From positions 167,431 through 231,430 of the forward strand of contig CAIVDS010000026.1 of the NCBI GenBank assembly GCA_903904685.1: 64,000 nucleotides of DNA, in the 5' to 3' direction. The notes beneath the pieces were generated by a model. It was not told the DNA's origin. It searched no databases and saw only the letters and a list, made by a program, of their open reading frames with translations. This stretch comes from an uncultured Verrucomicrobiota bacterium. GTDB lineage: Bacteria; Verrucomicrobiota; Verrucomicrobiia; Opitutales; Opitutaceae. Of the stretch, positions 29,053 through 37,278 are shown one piece after another; position 1 is the first letter of the stretch; every line of letters begins with the position of its first letter. A program made the translations under genes and the position numbers.

Positions 29053-29345
29053 GTTGAAATTGCTATCGTCACTATCAGTGTTGGAGGGCTACTGGCTTCG
29101 GGCTGCAGCCGTCAGGCAACACGCATGGACGGGATTAGGACGGAAAACCCGTCTCGGCCTGACATTCATCAGGCATCGGTCGTCACTGCAAAATCCCAAT
29201 CGGCGGCGGATCGTCCCACGACTCGGTTAAGTGGCGAGTCTATTTCGACGGGGAACAGAAGAGGCGGCCATCCATGTGCCGGATCCGAATTCTATCGGTG
29301 GCGCCGGGCAATCGGGCCGGAGCCTCAACCGGCGCACGCTTTGGG
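29051..29345 (+). pseudogene. Decayed paralogue of the downstream lipoprotein gene
   Basis: From about 29068 the DNA matches the intact lipoprotein gene (about 29508-29765), including GGCTTCGGGCTGCAGCCGTC, the CCCGTCTCGGCCTGAC block and AATCGGCGGCGGATCGTCCC. Small indels and substitutions break the frame, so the ATG at 29051 leads to an unrelated, shifted reading. The intact gene's insert AAAATCCCCGGC is absent here. This is a degenerate tandem copy. Confidence 0.7.
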
Positions 29346-29456
29346 GAAGTTGATTTGTTTGGTCCGCCTTGAACGAGCGCCAGCCATGTTAAGATTGTGT
29401 GACGACGAATACTCTTCTTTGACGTTGCTTCAGCTGGCGGACTAAAGGAAGCGCTG

Positions 29457-30080
29457 ATGATCCATCGCGTTTTTGACAGGTTGAGATGCACGCCTCTTCC
29501 GGCTTTTATTTTGACCATCGGTCTTGCAGGGCTGCTGGCTTCGGGCTGCAGCCGTCAGGAAACGCGCATGGACGGAATTGGGACGGAACACCCGTCTCGG
29601 CCTGACGTTCATCAGGCGTTGGCCGTCACTGCAAAATCCCCGGCAAAATTCCAATCGGCGGCGGATCGTCCCGCGACTCGGTTGAGCGGCGGGCCTGTCG
29701 CGATAGGGAAAGAGGAGGTCATCCATGTGCCGGGGCCGAATCTACCGGTGGCACCGGGCAATCAGCCCGCGCCTCAACCGGAGGCTCTGCCGATTCCTCT
29801 TGCCGCCGTGGGTTTCAATCCCGCGCTCAAACTGAACCCCCAGCAGGTCGCGCAGCTCGTTCAACTGGGCCAGGCGTTCTTGGCCGTTACGGATGCGACT
29901 CCGTCGGTACCCCAGTCGTCTTCTCCGGTGGAGATCTCCACCAAGACTCCTTCGACTTCGGCTCGTTCCGGATGGCTCTCGGCGCAGTCGGAGAGCGATC
30001 AGCTTTTCAGGGCGATGTTCGGGTATTCGGCCTTTAACGCCCAACTCCTGCTGCGGGCCCAGCAGGCAGCGGGGAAATAA
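29457..30080 (+). CDS. Putative lipoprotein, function unknown
   Basis: 207 residues. A signal peptide with a lipobox (TIGLAGLLASGCSRQ; LASGC, Cys near 31) indicates a lipid-anchored envelope protein. The mature part is Pro/Ser/Thr-rich and low in complexity (PGPNLPVAPGNQPAPQPEAL), followed by a short helical region (LNPQQVAQLVQLGQAFLAV, and AFNAQLLLRAQQAAGK at the end). A good ribosome binding site (AAAGGA, 8 bp upstream) supports ATG 29457. No domain is recognised. It has a degenerate copy just upstream and lies immediately before the leader of the PstS-like gene, so it may belong to the same regulon. Confidence 0.6.
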   Translation: MIHRVFDRLRCTPLPAFILTIGLAGLLASGCSRQETRMDGIGTEHPSRPDVHQALAVTAKSPAKFQSAADRPATRLSGGPVAIGKEEVIHVPGPNLPVAPGNQPAPQPEALPIPLAAVGFNPALKLNPQQVAQLVQLGQAFLAVTDATPSVPQSSSPVEISTKTPSTSARSGWLSAQSESDQLFRAMFGYSAFNAQLLLRAQQAAGK

Positions 30081-30140
30081 TATCGCCCCGGCTTGCGGGA
30101 GGCGGTTCCCCGTGTTTTCGCGGGTTCCGCAGGGAGGCTG

Positions 30141-30276
30141 TTTGTCACGTCTTTGTAGCGTGAACGTTTCATTGAGGCCATGAAGCCGTAACGAAGCGGT
30201 GTTTTAATGGCCCCCGTTGATCCAAGCGATCCGCACAACAACAACGACAGATCACCTCGTAAATAAAGTTCATCAT
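30141..30276 (+). repeat. Leader repeat copy B, upstream of the PstS-like gene
   Basis: Second copy of the leader seen at 28925-29052, ending directly at ATG 30277. Conservation of the whole 130-bp block in front of two different genes points to a mobile or duplicated promoter/5' UTR. Confidence 0.8.
30143..30159 (+). promoter_or_regulatory. Pho-box-like direct repeat (copy B)
   Basis: TGTCAC and TGTAGC begin at 30143 and 30154, spaced 11 bp as in PhoB boxes, about 120 bp upstream of the PstS-like start codon. The match to consensus is partial. Confidence 0.35.
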
Positions 30277-31587
30277 ATGAAACTGTTCAAATCCTCCCTC
30301 GTGGGCGCCGCCGCCCTCGCCCTCGCCTCCTTGGCGATGGCCACCACGCCCACCACCACCCAAGTCACAAACGCTGCCCATGTCTACATCACCGGCTCGA
30401 CCGCTTTCCGCGGCGCGGCGATGACCGGCATCACCAACATTCTGGATGCCGGGTATGCATATGCCTACGACAGCTCCAGTCTCACCGGCTGTAACTACGC
30501 CGTTGTTTATGGCACGCTCGCCAGCAATCACACTACCGCCGTAACGATCAAGGCCTACTGGTCCGGTTCCGCCTCCGGCCAGAAGACGCTCGATCAGAAT
30601 TTGTCCGTCGCCTACTGGATGCCCGACACCGTCACGCTTGATAACACCGCCCATGCGACCACGACCTACACCGCCGTGTCGCATACGGCCGATATCACCA
30701 TGATGGACACCGCCCAGAGCCTCTCGCCTTACAACACTACTGCCCTGACCGCTAATAAGGTTGGCGTAATCGTGTTCGCCTTCGTCAAGGGCCGCTTGGC
30801 TTCCGGTCACCCGGCTTTGACCTCGTTCAACGGCATCACCAACATCAACGGCCAGCAGGCTCAGGCTATGCTCACCAACGGTGTTAATATGGCCCAGCTC
30901 ACCGGCAACTCCGCCGACAACGGCTACAAGGCTTACGCGCTTGGTCGCAGTCCCGACTCCGGCACCCGTCTGACGACCTTCGCCGAGACCGGCTATGGCA
31001 CGACCAGCACGGCCATCCAGGTTGAACCCACCACCGACACGCTCGGCACCGTCGCCTCCACCGCCACGGGCCAGACCATTCAGGACGTCATCTACTATCC
31101 TGCCGGCACCGTGAATGGCATCTACGCCGTTGACGGCGACAACGGTTTCGCCAGCGGCGGCGGCTTGGCCGACGTCCTTTCCAATCAGGTCAGCGCCACC
31201 TCCAGCAACGATGTCGATGGCGTTCCCTACGGCCTGATCGGCTACCTCGGCGTCAACGACGCCTCCCGTTCGATCAAGGGATCGAACGGCACCGGCAGCA
31301 CCGATGTCAGCCGCATCCTTAGCTACAACGGCGTCTCGCTCAACCCCAGCTACAGCACCACGACCCAAGCCGTCACATGGGATAATACGCAGGTTGCCGA
31401 AGGCAAATACACCTTCTGGTCCTACGAATACCTGGCTTATCGCCCCACGCTCTCGGGCACCCCGTTGACTGTGGCCGGCGCCCTCGCCACCCGCATCACC
31501 AATTATGACGCCTCCGTCTCCGGCTTGATTCTCAGCGCCATGCACTGCTCCCGCGCAGTCGAGGGCGGCGTGGTTACCCATAACTAA
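30277..31587 (+). CDS. Secreted PstS-like (PBP-like domain) protein
   Basis: 436 residues from ATG 30277 with signal peptide MKLFKSSLVGAAALALASLA. The mature part begins AAHVYITGSTAFRGAAMTGI, like the ligand loop of phosphate-binding proteins. Later it has LTSFNGITNINGQQAQAML and GYKAYALGRSPDSGTRLTTF, matching the PstS pattern in which a 'GR..GSGTR' segment follows the gap loop. It lacks a lipobox. It is Thr/Ser/Ala-rich and longer than E. coli PstS, and no pstC/A/B genes are nearby, so it may be a scavenging or surface protein rather than a transporter subunit. A strong hairpin terminator follows it. The Pho-box-like leader suggests phosphate control. Confidence 0.65.
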   Translation: MKLFKSSLVGAAALALASLAMATTPTTTQVTNAAHVYITGSTAFRGAAMTGITNILDAGYAYAYDSSSLTGCNYAVVYGTLASNHTTAVTIKAYWSGSASGQKTLDQNLSVAYWMPDTVTLDNTAHATTTYTAVSHTADITMMDTAQSLSPYNTTALTANKVGVIVFAFVKGRLASGHPALTSFNGITNINGQQAQAMLTNGVNMAQLTGNSADNGYKAYALGRSPDSGTRLTTFAETGYGTTSTAIQVEPTTDTLGTVASTATGQTIQDVIYYPAGTVNGIYAVDGDNGFASGGGLADVLSNQVSATSSNDVDGVPYGLIGYLGVNDASRSIKGSNGTGSTDVSRILSYNGVSLNPSYSTTTQAVTWDNTQVAEGKYTFWSYEYLAYRPTLSGTPLTVAGALATRITNYDASVSGLILSAMHCSRAVEGGVVTHN

Positions 31588-31620
31588 TCCGGAATCCGGT
31601 CATCAAATAGTTTAAAACCT

Positions 31621-31650
31621 GGGGTGCGGACGACAACAAGTCCGCACCCC
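31621..31650 (+). terminator. Intrinsic-type terminator after the PstS-like gene
   Basis: Perfect 11-bp stem GGGGTGCGGAC / GTCCGCACCCC with an 8-nt loop, followed by TCTTTA. It lies 33 bp after the stop codon and 16 bp before the next start. Confidence 0.75.
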
Positions 31651-31666
31651 TCTTTAGCTCAAAAAC

Positions 31667-32491
31667 ATGAAAAAAATCCTATATTCCCTTCTCGCGGTCG
31701 GCGCTCTCGCCACGTCCGCTTTTGCAACTCCCGCCTCCGGCGACCTGATCATCGGTTTCTACACCTCCGCCGGCACCGGCAGCGGCACGAACATCATGAT
31801 CGACGCCGGGCAGTTCAGCCAGTTCCTCGCCGGCAACGGCTCGACGTTCTCGATCGGCGGCTTCAGCGCCACCGATCTGGCGAACACCTACTCGACCGGC
31901 GGCGGTTCCAATTGGTATGATCGCACCGACCTCTCGTGGGGCGTGATCGGCGCCATCAAGCCCACCCAGAGCGGTGTGCTGGCGGCCAACTCCCAAGGCT
32001 TCGGCGCGGTGAAAGACACGTTGTTTGCAACCGCTCAGGCTGGATTCGGCAACACCTCCGCCCAGTCGCTCGGCGCCAATGTCATCAATCCGATCTACAC
32101 TTATTTGGCCGGCAGCACGGTCAACGGGGTCGGCAGTGCGACCTATATCGTGCCCACCGCGAGCGGCGTGGCGGGTTCTTTCATTCAAGAGAAGAATGCG
32201 GCAGCCAACCTTGACTTCAAGTACTTTACCTCCAACAGCGTGATGACCTACAGCATGCCCGGTGTCGTCGGAACGGCCACGCAGGATCTCTACGAGACCA
32301 TCCCTTCCGGTGTCAGCGGCACCACGGGTGGCGTCTACAAGCTGGGCACGTTCGCCCTGACGAGCAGCGGCATGACGTTCACCGACGTCGGCACCGCCGC
32401 GATTCCCGAGCCCTCGACCTATGCCATGATCGCCGGTGCGATCATGCTCGGTTTTGTCGCTCTCCGTCGCCGTTTCCAGACCAAAGCTTGA
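31667..32491 (+). CDS. PEP-CTERM sorting-signal protein
   Basis: 274 residues. A signal peptide (MKKILYSLLAVGALATSAFA) is followed by a Gly/Ser/Thr-rich secreted body (LIIGFYTSAGTGSGTNIMID). The C-terminal tripartite signal is IPEPSTYAMIAGAIMLGF then VALRRRFQTKA: PEP motif, hydrophobic helix and Arg cluster. Such proteins are processed by an exosortase and usually exported to the cell surface or matrix. No exosortase gene lies in this window. Hairpin terminators flank the gene on both sides, so it is probably its own transcript or the end of a read-through unit. Confidence 0.85.
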   Translation: MKKILYSLLAVGALATSAFATPASGDLIIGFYTSAGTGSGTNIMIDAGQFSQFLAGNGSTFSIGGFSATDLANTYSTGGGSNWYDRTDLSWGVIGAIKPTQSGVLAANSQGFGAVKDTLFATAQAGFGNTSAQSLGANVINPIYTYLAGSTVNGVGSATYIVPTASGVAGSFIQEKNAAANLDFKYFTSNSVMTYSMPGVVGTATQDLYETIPSGVSGTTGGVYKLGTFALTSSGMTFTDVGTAAIPEPSTYAMIAGAIMLGFVALRRRFQTKA

Positions 32492-32532
32492 TTAGCTAAC
32501 CGCTAGTCTGTGTTAGTGTTTTAACACGTCAG

Positions 32533-32558
32533 CCCCTCTGCCTTTATCGGCGGAGGGG
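32533..32558 (+). terminator. Hairpin terminator after the PEP-CTERM gene
   Basis: CCCCTCTGCC - TTTATC - GGCGGAGGGG forms a 10-bp stem with one G-T pair, followed by TTGATT. It separates the PEP-CTERM gene from the secretion block. Confidence 0.6.
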
Positions 32559-32606
32559 TTGATTCGTTAACACGAAACGGACTCAACCCTACTGCAACCG
32601 CATCGA

Positions 32607-34202
32607 ATGTCCCACCGTTTCGCGACCCTGCGCATGGCCGCGACCTTTGCATTTATGCTGGGTGGCCTTTGGCCGACCGCCGTCTTGGCGGCGCCAGAGC
32701 CCGCGGCACCGGACAATCGTTTTTATATCCGCGAGTATCGCGTCCAAGGGGTGAAGCACCTCCAGTCCGCCGAGGTCGAGGACACCGTTTATCCCTTCAT
32801 GGGCCCCGAACGCACCGCGGACGATGTCGAGCAGGCGCGCGCCGCCCTCGAAAAGCTCTATCGCGCCAAAGGCTATCAGGCCGCCTCCGTGGTGATCCCC
32901 GCGCAGCAGGTGAAGGGCGGGATCATCTTTCTCCAGGTAGCCGAAGGCACCGTCGGAAAACTCCGCGTGCGTGACTCGCGCTATTTCTCGCCGAACGAGA
33001 TCAAGAAAAACGCCCCGTCCCTCGCCGAGGGCGGCGTGCTGAATTTCAACGGCATCAACCGCGATGTCGTCGCCCTCAACCAGCTCCCCGACCGGCGGGT
33101 GACGCCCTCGCTCAAGGCGGGCGCCGAGCCCGGCGTCTTCGATGTCGATCTCACGGTCAAGGACACGCCTCCGCTGCACGGCAGTCTAGAGCTGAACAAC
33201 CGCTACAGCCCCAACACCACCCCGCTTCGCGTCAACGGCTCCGTCAGCTACGCCAACCTCTGGCAGCTCGGGCACACGCTGGGTTTCAGTTTTCAAGTGG
33301 CACCCGAGCGCCTGGACGACGCCAAGATTTTCTCGGCCTACTACCTTGTCCACCTCACCGAAACCCCGTGGCTCAGCCTGTTGGTGCAGGCCACCAAGCA
33401 GGACAGCAACATCTCCACGCTCGGCGGCAGCGCCGTAGCCGGCCGCGGAGAGACGTTCGGTATCCGTGCGATCATGACCCTGCCGCCGTCGGAGGAGTTT
33501 TACCACTCGCTGACGCTCGGGCTCGATTCCAAGCACTATGGGCAAAACCTCACGACGGCCGGCGTCACCACCGCCACCCCGATCACCTATTATCCCCTGA
33601 GCGCCGTTTACAGCGGAAGCTGGACGGGCAAGGGCTCGGCGACCGATTTCAACGCCGGACCCACCCTCGGGCTGCGCGGAGCCGGCAGCGACGACACCGC
33701 CTTCAACGCCCGTCGGAACGGCGCCTCCGGCAGCTTCATCAGTTTCCGCGCCGATGTCTCCCGCACCCAGGATTTGCCGGCCGGTTTTCAGCTTTTCGGA
33801 AAACTCCAGGGGCAGATCGCCGACCAGCCGCTTGTCGATACCGAGGAGTTCAGCGGAGGCGGCCTGGCGACGGTGCGTGGCTACCTCGAAGGCGAGGTCG
33901 CCGGGGACGATGCTCTCTTCGGTTCGGTTGAACTGCGTAGCCCGTCGGTGCTCGGTTGGCTGGGGGAGAAATCAGGCGAGTGGCGGTTCTACGGTTTTGC
34001 CGATGGCGGGATGCTGCAAGTCCAGCATCCGCTGCCCGCCCAGACCGCCGATTTCACGCTGGCGAGTGTGGGCGTCGGCAGCCGCCTGCGGTTTCGCGAC
34101 TACCTCAGCGGATCGATCGACGCCGGCCTGCCGCTCAAATCCCAAACCACGACCCATCAGGGAGACCTGCGCCTCACTTTCAGCATCCGAGCCGACTACT
34201 GA
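32607..34202 (+). CDS. TpsB outer-membrane transporter (ShlB/FhaC family)
   Basis: 531 residues. A signal peptide (MAATFAFMLGGLWPTAVLA) leads to a POTRA_2-type domain (about 38-115; FYIREYRVQGVKHLQSAEVE, VIPAQQVKGGIIFLQVAEG), a second POTRA-like region, and a 16-strand-type barrel domain. The barrel has the Omp85/TpsB hallmark ATVRGYLEGEVAGD (VRGY, lid-loop motif) and ends in a strand with terminal Tyr (LRLTFSIRADY). TpsB proteins thread an unfolded TpsA partner across the outer membrane using the TPS domain as signal. The partner is almost certainly the giant TpsA at 39742. It is the first gene of a dense block of seven same-strand genes. Confidence 0.88.
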   Translation: MSHRFATLRMAATFAFMLGGLWPTAVLAAPEPAAPDNRFYIREYRVQGVKHLQSAEVEDTVYPFMGPERTADDVEQARAALEKLYRAKGYQAASVVIPAQQVKGGIIFLQVAEGTVGKLRVRDSRYFSPNEIKKNAPSLAEGGVLNFNGINRDVVALNQLPDRRVTPSLKAGAEPGVFDVDLTVKDTPPLHGSLELNNRYSPNTTPLRVNGSVSYANLWQLGHTLGFSFQVAPERLDDAKIFSAYYLVHLTETPWLSLLVQATKQDSNISTLGGSAVAGRGETFGIRAIMTLPPSEEFYHSLTLGLDSKHYGQNLTTAGVTTATPITYYPLSAVYSGSWTGKGSATDFNAGPTLGLRGAGSDDTAFNARRNGASGSFISFRADVSRTQDLPAGFQLFGKLQGQIADQPLVDTEEFSGGGLATVRGYLEGEVAGDDALFGSVELRSPSVLGWLGEKSGEWRFYGFADGGMLQVQHPLPAQTADFTLASVGVGSRLRFRDYLSGSIDAGLPLKSQTTTHQGDLRLTFSIRADY

Positions 34203-34238
34203 GTCCAACCCGAAAACTTTTAACACCCACCACCCAGC

Positions 34239-36164
34239 ATGCCTACGGTTATGAAACCAGCGAAGCCCTCCCTTCTCAAACGTCTGCTCCTCGGCGGCCT
34301 CGCCGCCCTTGCCCTCTCCAGCACGGCCCACGCGTGGTGGGAGAGCGACTGGACGATGCGCAAGAAAATCACCCTCGATGCGTCGTCCACCGGCGTGGCC
34401 ATCGCCGACGCCACCGGCGTCGTGCCCGTGCTGGTCCGTCTGCACGCGGGCAATTTCCAGTTTGCGCTGGCGAAGGAGGACGGCTCCGACCTGCGCTTCG
34501 TCGCCGATGACGACAAGACCCTGCTGCCTTTCCACATCGAGCGCTACGACCCGCTGCTCAACGAGGCGTTCGTGTGGGTGCGCAGCCCCGAGCTCAAGGC
34601 CGGCGGCAAGACGAGTTTCTGGCTCTACTACGGCAACACCGGCCCCAAGGCCGTAAAGGTCGAGGACACCAAGGGCACCTACGACGCCAACACCGTGCTC
34701 GTTTACCATTTCTCCGAGCGCGGCCAGCCCGCCTATGATTTCACGGTTTCCGGCAACAACTCCGGAAACATCGGCACCTTGGCCGAAGGCTCGATGATCG
34801 GCGGCGGGTTACGTCTCGATGGTAAGAGCGACCTCATCGTGCAGCCTTCGCCATCGCTCGTCTGGGCCGACGGAGCGGCGATGACGTGGTCCGCATGGAT
34901 CAAGTTCACCGCACCGCAGACCAACGCCGTGGTCTTCAGCCGCTGGGACGGCGGCAACGCCTTCCTGATCGGCGTGGACAAAGGCGCGCCCTTTGTCGAG
35001 GTGACGCGTAACAACACCACCCAGCGCAGCGCTCCCGGAGCGCCCATCGCCGCCAACGCGTGGAGACACCTCGCGGTGACCGCCTCGGGATCGACCCTCA
35101 CGCTCATGGTCGACGGCGAACCCTATGCCAAATTGAACGCCGCGCTGCCGGCGTTGAACTCTCCTTTGTTTATCGGGGGCGATGGACCACTCGGAGCGGT
35201 GGAAGGAGCGGGCGAACGGGCCAATTTCAGCGGTGAGCTGGACGAGTTGGAAATTTCGAAAATCGCGCGGACGTCCGGTGTCCTCAAACTCGCGGCCATC
35301 AGCCAGGCCGGCGGCGACGAGGCGGGCAAGCTTCTCGTCGTCGGCGAAGACGAGCATCCCACCGACCCGCTTGCCTGGCTCAAGGGCGGTTATTTCGGCA
35401 TCATCATCTCGTCGCTCACCGTCGACGGCTGGGTGGTCATCGGCCTGCTTGCGGTCATGTCCGTCATCAGCTGGCTCGTGATGGTGGCCAAGGGTTCGTA
35501 TCTCAACGCCATCGCGAAGGGCAACGCGCTCTTCATGAAAGAATGGGTCCATATCTCCACCGACCTCACGGTCATGGACGAGGCCGATGCGGACAAAGTT
35601 CAATCGCTGGGTGGCCGCGTGACTGCCGCCGAGCTCAAGGCGATGCGCAACACGCCGCTCTACCGCATCTATCACATCGGCTCCGAGGAAATCCGCAAGC
35701 GTGTCGCCGTGGGTCGCACCGGAGGCAAGGTCGTCTCGGCCCGATCCATCCAGGCCATCCGCGCCAGCCTTGACGGCGGGTTGGTGCGCGAGATTCAGAA
35801 GCTCAACCGACAGATGGTGCTGTTGACCATCGCGATTTCCGGAGGCCCCTTCCTCGGGCTGCTCGGCACCGTGGTTGGCGTTATGATTACGTTTGCCGCC
35901 GTGGCTGCTGCCGGCGAGGTCAACGTCAACGCTATCGCGCCCGGTATCGCCGCGGCGCTTCTCGCCACCGTGGCCGGCCTCGGGGTCGCCATTCCCGCGC
36001 TCTTCGGCTACAACTATCTCGTCACCCGCGTCAAGGAGACCACCAGCGACATGCACGTCTTCATCGACGAGTTCGTCACGAAGATGGCCGAATTCTACTC
36101 CGAGGAAGCGCACAAGGAACGCACGCTCACCCGCGCGCCTTTCGCCCCGAGCGAGCCCCGCTAA
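34239..36164 (+). CDS. ExbB/TolQ/MotA-type proton channel fused to periplasmic DUF2341 and LamG-like domains
   Basis: 641 residues. Signal peptide (about 1-32); DUF2341 domain (about 35-140; WWESDWTMRKKITL, FWLYYGNT); concanavalin/LamG-like domain (about 150-345; MTWSAWIKFTA, AWRHLAVTASGSTLTLMVDG, ELDELEIS). The ExbB/TolQ core follows: TM1 394-416, cytoplasmic loop 417-526, TM2 in ISGGPFLGLLGTVVGVMITF (533-552) and TM3 in APGIAAALLATVAGLGVAIP (567-586). With this topology the 390-residue lectin-like part lies in the periplasm. It should form a proton-driven motor with the adjacent ExbD. Ordinary ExbB proteins are about 240 residues and lack these domains. The fused part may sense or hold glycans of the cell wall or cargo; that is inference. 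Confidence 0.88.
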   Translation: MPTVMKPAKPSLLKRLLLGGLAALALSSTAHAWWESDWTMRKKITLDASSTGVAIADATGVVPVLVRLHAGNFQFALAKEDGSDLRFVADDDKTLLPFHIERYDPLLNEAFVWVRSPELKAGGKTSFWLYYGNTGPKAVKVEDTKGTYDANTVLVYHFSERGQPAYDFTVSGNNSGNIGTLAEGSMIGGGLRLDGKSDLIVQPSPSLVWADGAAMTWSAWIKFTAPQTNAVVFSRWDGGNAFLIGVDKGAPFVEVTRNNTTQRSAPGAPIAANAWRHLAVTASGSTLTLMVDGEPYAKLNAALPALNSPLFIGGDGPLGAVEGAGERANFSGELDELEISKIARTSGVLKLAAISQAGGDEAGKLLVVGEDEHPTDPLAWLKGGYFGIIISSLTVDGWVVIGLLAVMSVISWLVMVAKGSYLNAIAKGNALFMKEWVHISTDLTVMDEADADKVQSLGGRVTAAELKAMRNTPLYRIYHIGSEEIRKRVAVGRTGGKVVSARSIQAIRASLDGGLVREIQKLNRQMVLLTIAISGGPFLGLLGTVVGVMITFAAVAAAGEVNVNAIAPGIAAALLATVAGLGVAIPALFGYNYLVTRVKETTSDMHVFIDEFVTKMAEFYSEEAHKERTLTRAPFAPSEPR

Positions 36165-36185
36165 GCCCCGGCATCTCTCATCGCC

Positions 36186-36587
36186 ATGCAAATCCAAGAG
36201 GACAAGCCCTACGACGACATCAACATCACCCCGATGTTGGATCTGGCCTACGTGCTGCTCGTCATCTTCATCCTCATGTGCACCGCCTCGGTGCAGGGCG
36301 TGAAGGTCAACCTGCCCAAGGCCAGCAACGCGCCCAGTCTCTCCAAGCCGAAGACGAAATTGATCACCGTCAACAACGAGGGTAGGGTGTTCTTGGACAC
36401 CGTGCCCGTGACGATCGCCGAGTTGGAGCAGCGCCTCAACCAGCAGAAAACCAAGACGCCCGACTTCCCCGTCGTTATCCGGGGCGACAGCCTCACCCAG
36501 TATCAAGGCGTCATGGACGTGCTCGATGTCGTCGGTCGCATTGGGATTTCCCAGGTCGGCCTCGCCACCAAACCGGGCGCCAAATAA
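36186..36587 (+). CDS. ExbD/TolR family biopolymer transport protein
   Basis: 133 residues. A short cytoplasmic N-terminus precedes one transmembrane helix, INITPMLDLAYVLLVIFILM; Asp19 corresponds to the proton-carrying Asp25 of E. coli ExbD. The periplasmic domain (about 45-133) includes LITVNNEGRVFLDTVPVTIA and VVIRGDSLTQYQGVMDVLD, the usual ExbD fold. It lies 21 bp after the ExbB fusion gene and 4 bp before the TonB-like gene, so it is certainly in the same operon. Confidence 0.92.
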   Translation: MQIQEDKPYDDINITPMLDLAYVLLVIFILMCTASVQGVKVNLPKASNAPSLSKPKTKLITVNNEGRVFLDTVPVTIAELEQRLNQQKTKTPDFPVVIRGDSLTQYQGVMDVLDVVGRIGISQVGLATKPGAK

Positions 36588-36591
36588 GCGC

Positions 36592-37260
36592 ATGAACGAT
36601 CTGGACGACAACGACGGCCGCAGCTTCCTCCGGCGCCATCTTCTCAAGATGGTGGTGGTGTTTGTGCTGGTCGGCGGCGCCGTCTTTGTCGTCAAGACCC
36701 TGGCCAAGCATGGCGGCGGGCGCGCCAAGCCGCCGGAGATGACCATGGTCAAAATCCAGTTGCCCCCGCCGCCACCACCTCCGCCCCCGCCGCCACCACC
36801 TCCCGTGGAGCAGAAGATGATCGAACAGGCGCCGATCGACCAGAAAGAGGACAAGCCCGACGACAAACCCGCGCCTCCCGCGCCCTCGCTCGGCACCGGC
36901 ATCAAGGGCGACAGTCCGGATGGTTTCGGCATGAACAATTCTGGCGACGGCATGATCGGCGGCAACGGCCACAGAGGCAGCCGCTGGGGCTGGTATGGCG
37001 GCCAGGTGCAGACCGCGATCCAAGACGCCCTCAGTAAGAATCCGCGCACCCGCAACGCCACTTTCCGTCTGGTCGCCCGCATCTGGCCCGACACCACCGG
37101 GCGTATCCGCCGCGTGGATCTCAAGGGCTCCACCGGCGATCCGTCCATCGACGCGCTCATCAAGGGCGAAATTCTCGCGGGTTTCCAACTCCAGGAAGCG
37201 CCGCCCGCCGGGATGCCCATGCCCATCGTCCTGCGTCTTACCGGACGTCGCCCCCTTTAA
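36592..37260 (+). CDS. TonB-like energy-transducing protein
   Basis: 222 residues from ATG 36592. One N-terminal membrane anchor (LLKMVVVFVLVGGAVFVVKT) leads into a periplasmic linker with a run of about 14 prolines after VKIQLP and further Lys/Asp/Pro-rich sequence. The C-terminal domain (about 130-222; GGQVQTAIQDALSKNPRTRN, TTGRIRRVDLKGSTGDPSID, MPIVLRLTGRRPL) has the TonB C-terminal pattern. TonB transmits proton-motive energy to outer-membrane proteins. No TonB-dependent receptor is encoded here, so its partner may be the TpsB, the porin or another locus. Confidence 0.82.
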   Translation: MNDLDDNDGRSFLRRHLLKMVVVFVLVGGAVFVVKTLAKHGGGRAKPPEMTMVKIQLPPPPPPPPPPPPPPVEQKMIEQAPIDQKEDKPDDKPAPPAPSLGTGIKGDSPDGFGMNNSGDGMIGGNGHRGSRWGWYGGQVQTAIQDALSKNPRTRNATFRLVARIWPDTTGRIRRVDLKGSTGDPSIDALIKGEILAGFQLQEAPPAGMPMPIVLRLTGRRPL

Positions 37261-37278
37261 ACTTTACAGCCACCGCCT

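Noticed and set aside
36760..36805. CCGCC/ACC tandem repeat as a satellite or CRISPR-like array
   Set aside because: It encodes the poly-Pro linker of the TonB-like protein; no spacers.
34809..37226. 805-codon open frame antisense to the exbB-exbD-tonB genes
   Set aside because: It is created by GC-rich third positions of the real genes, its composition is Arg/Gly/Val/His-biased, and it spans three well-supported genes.
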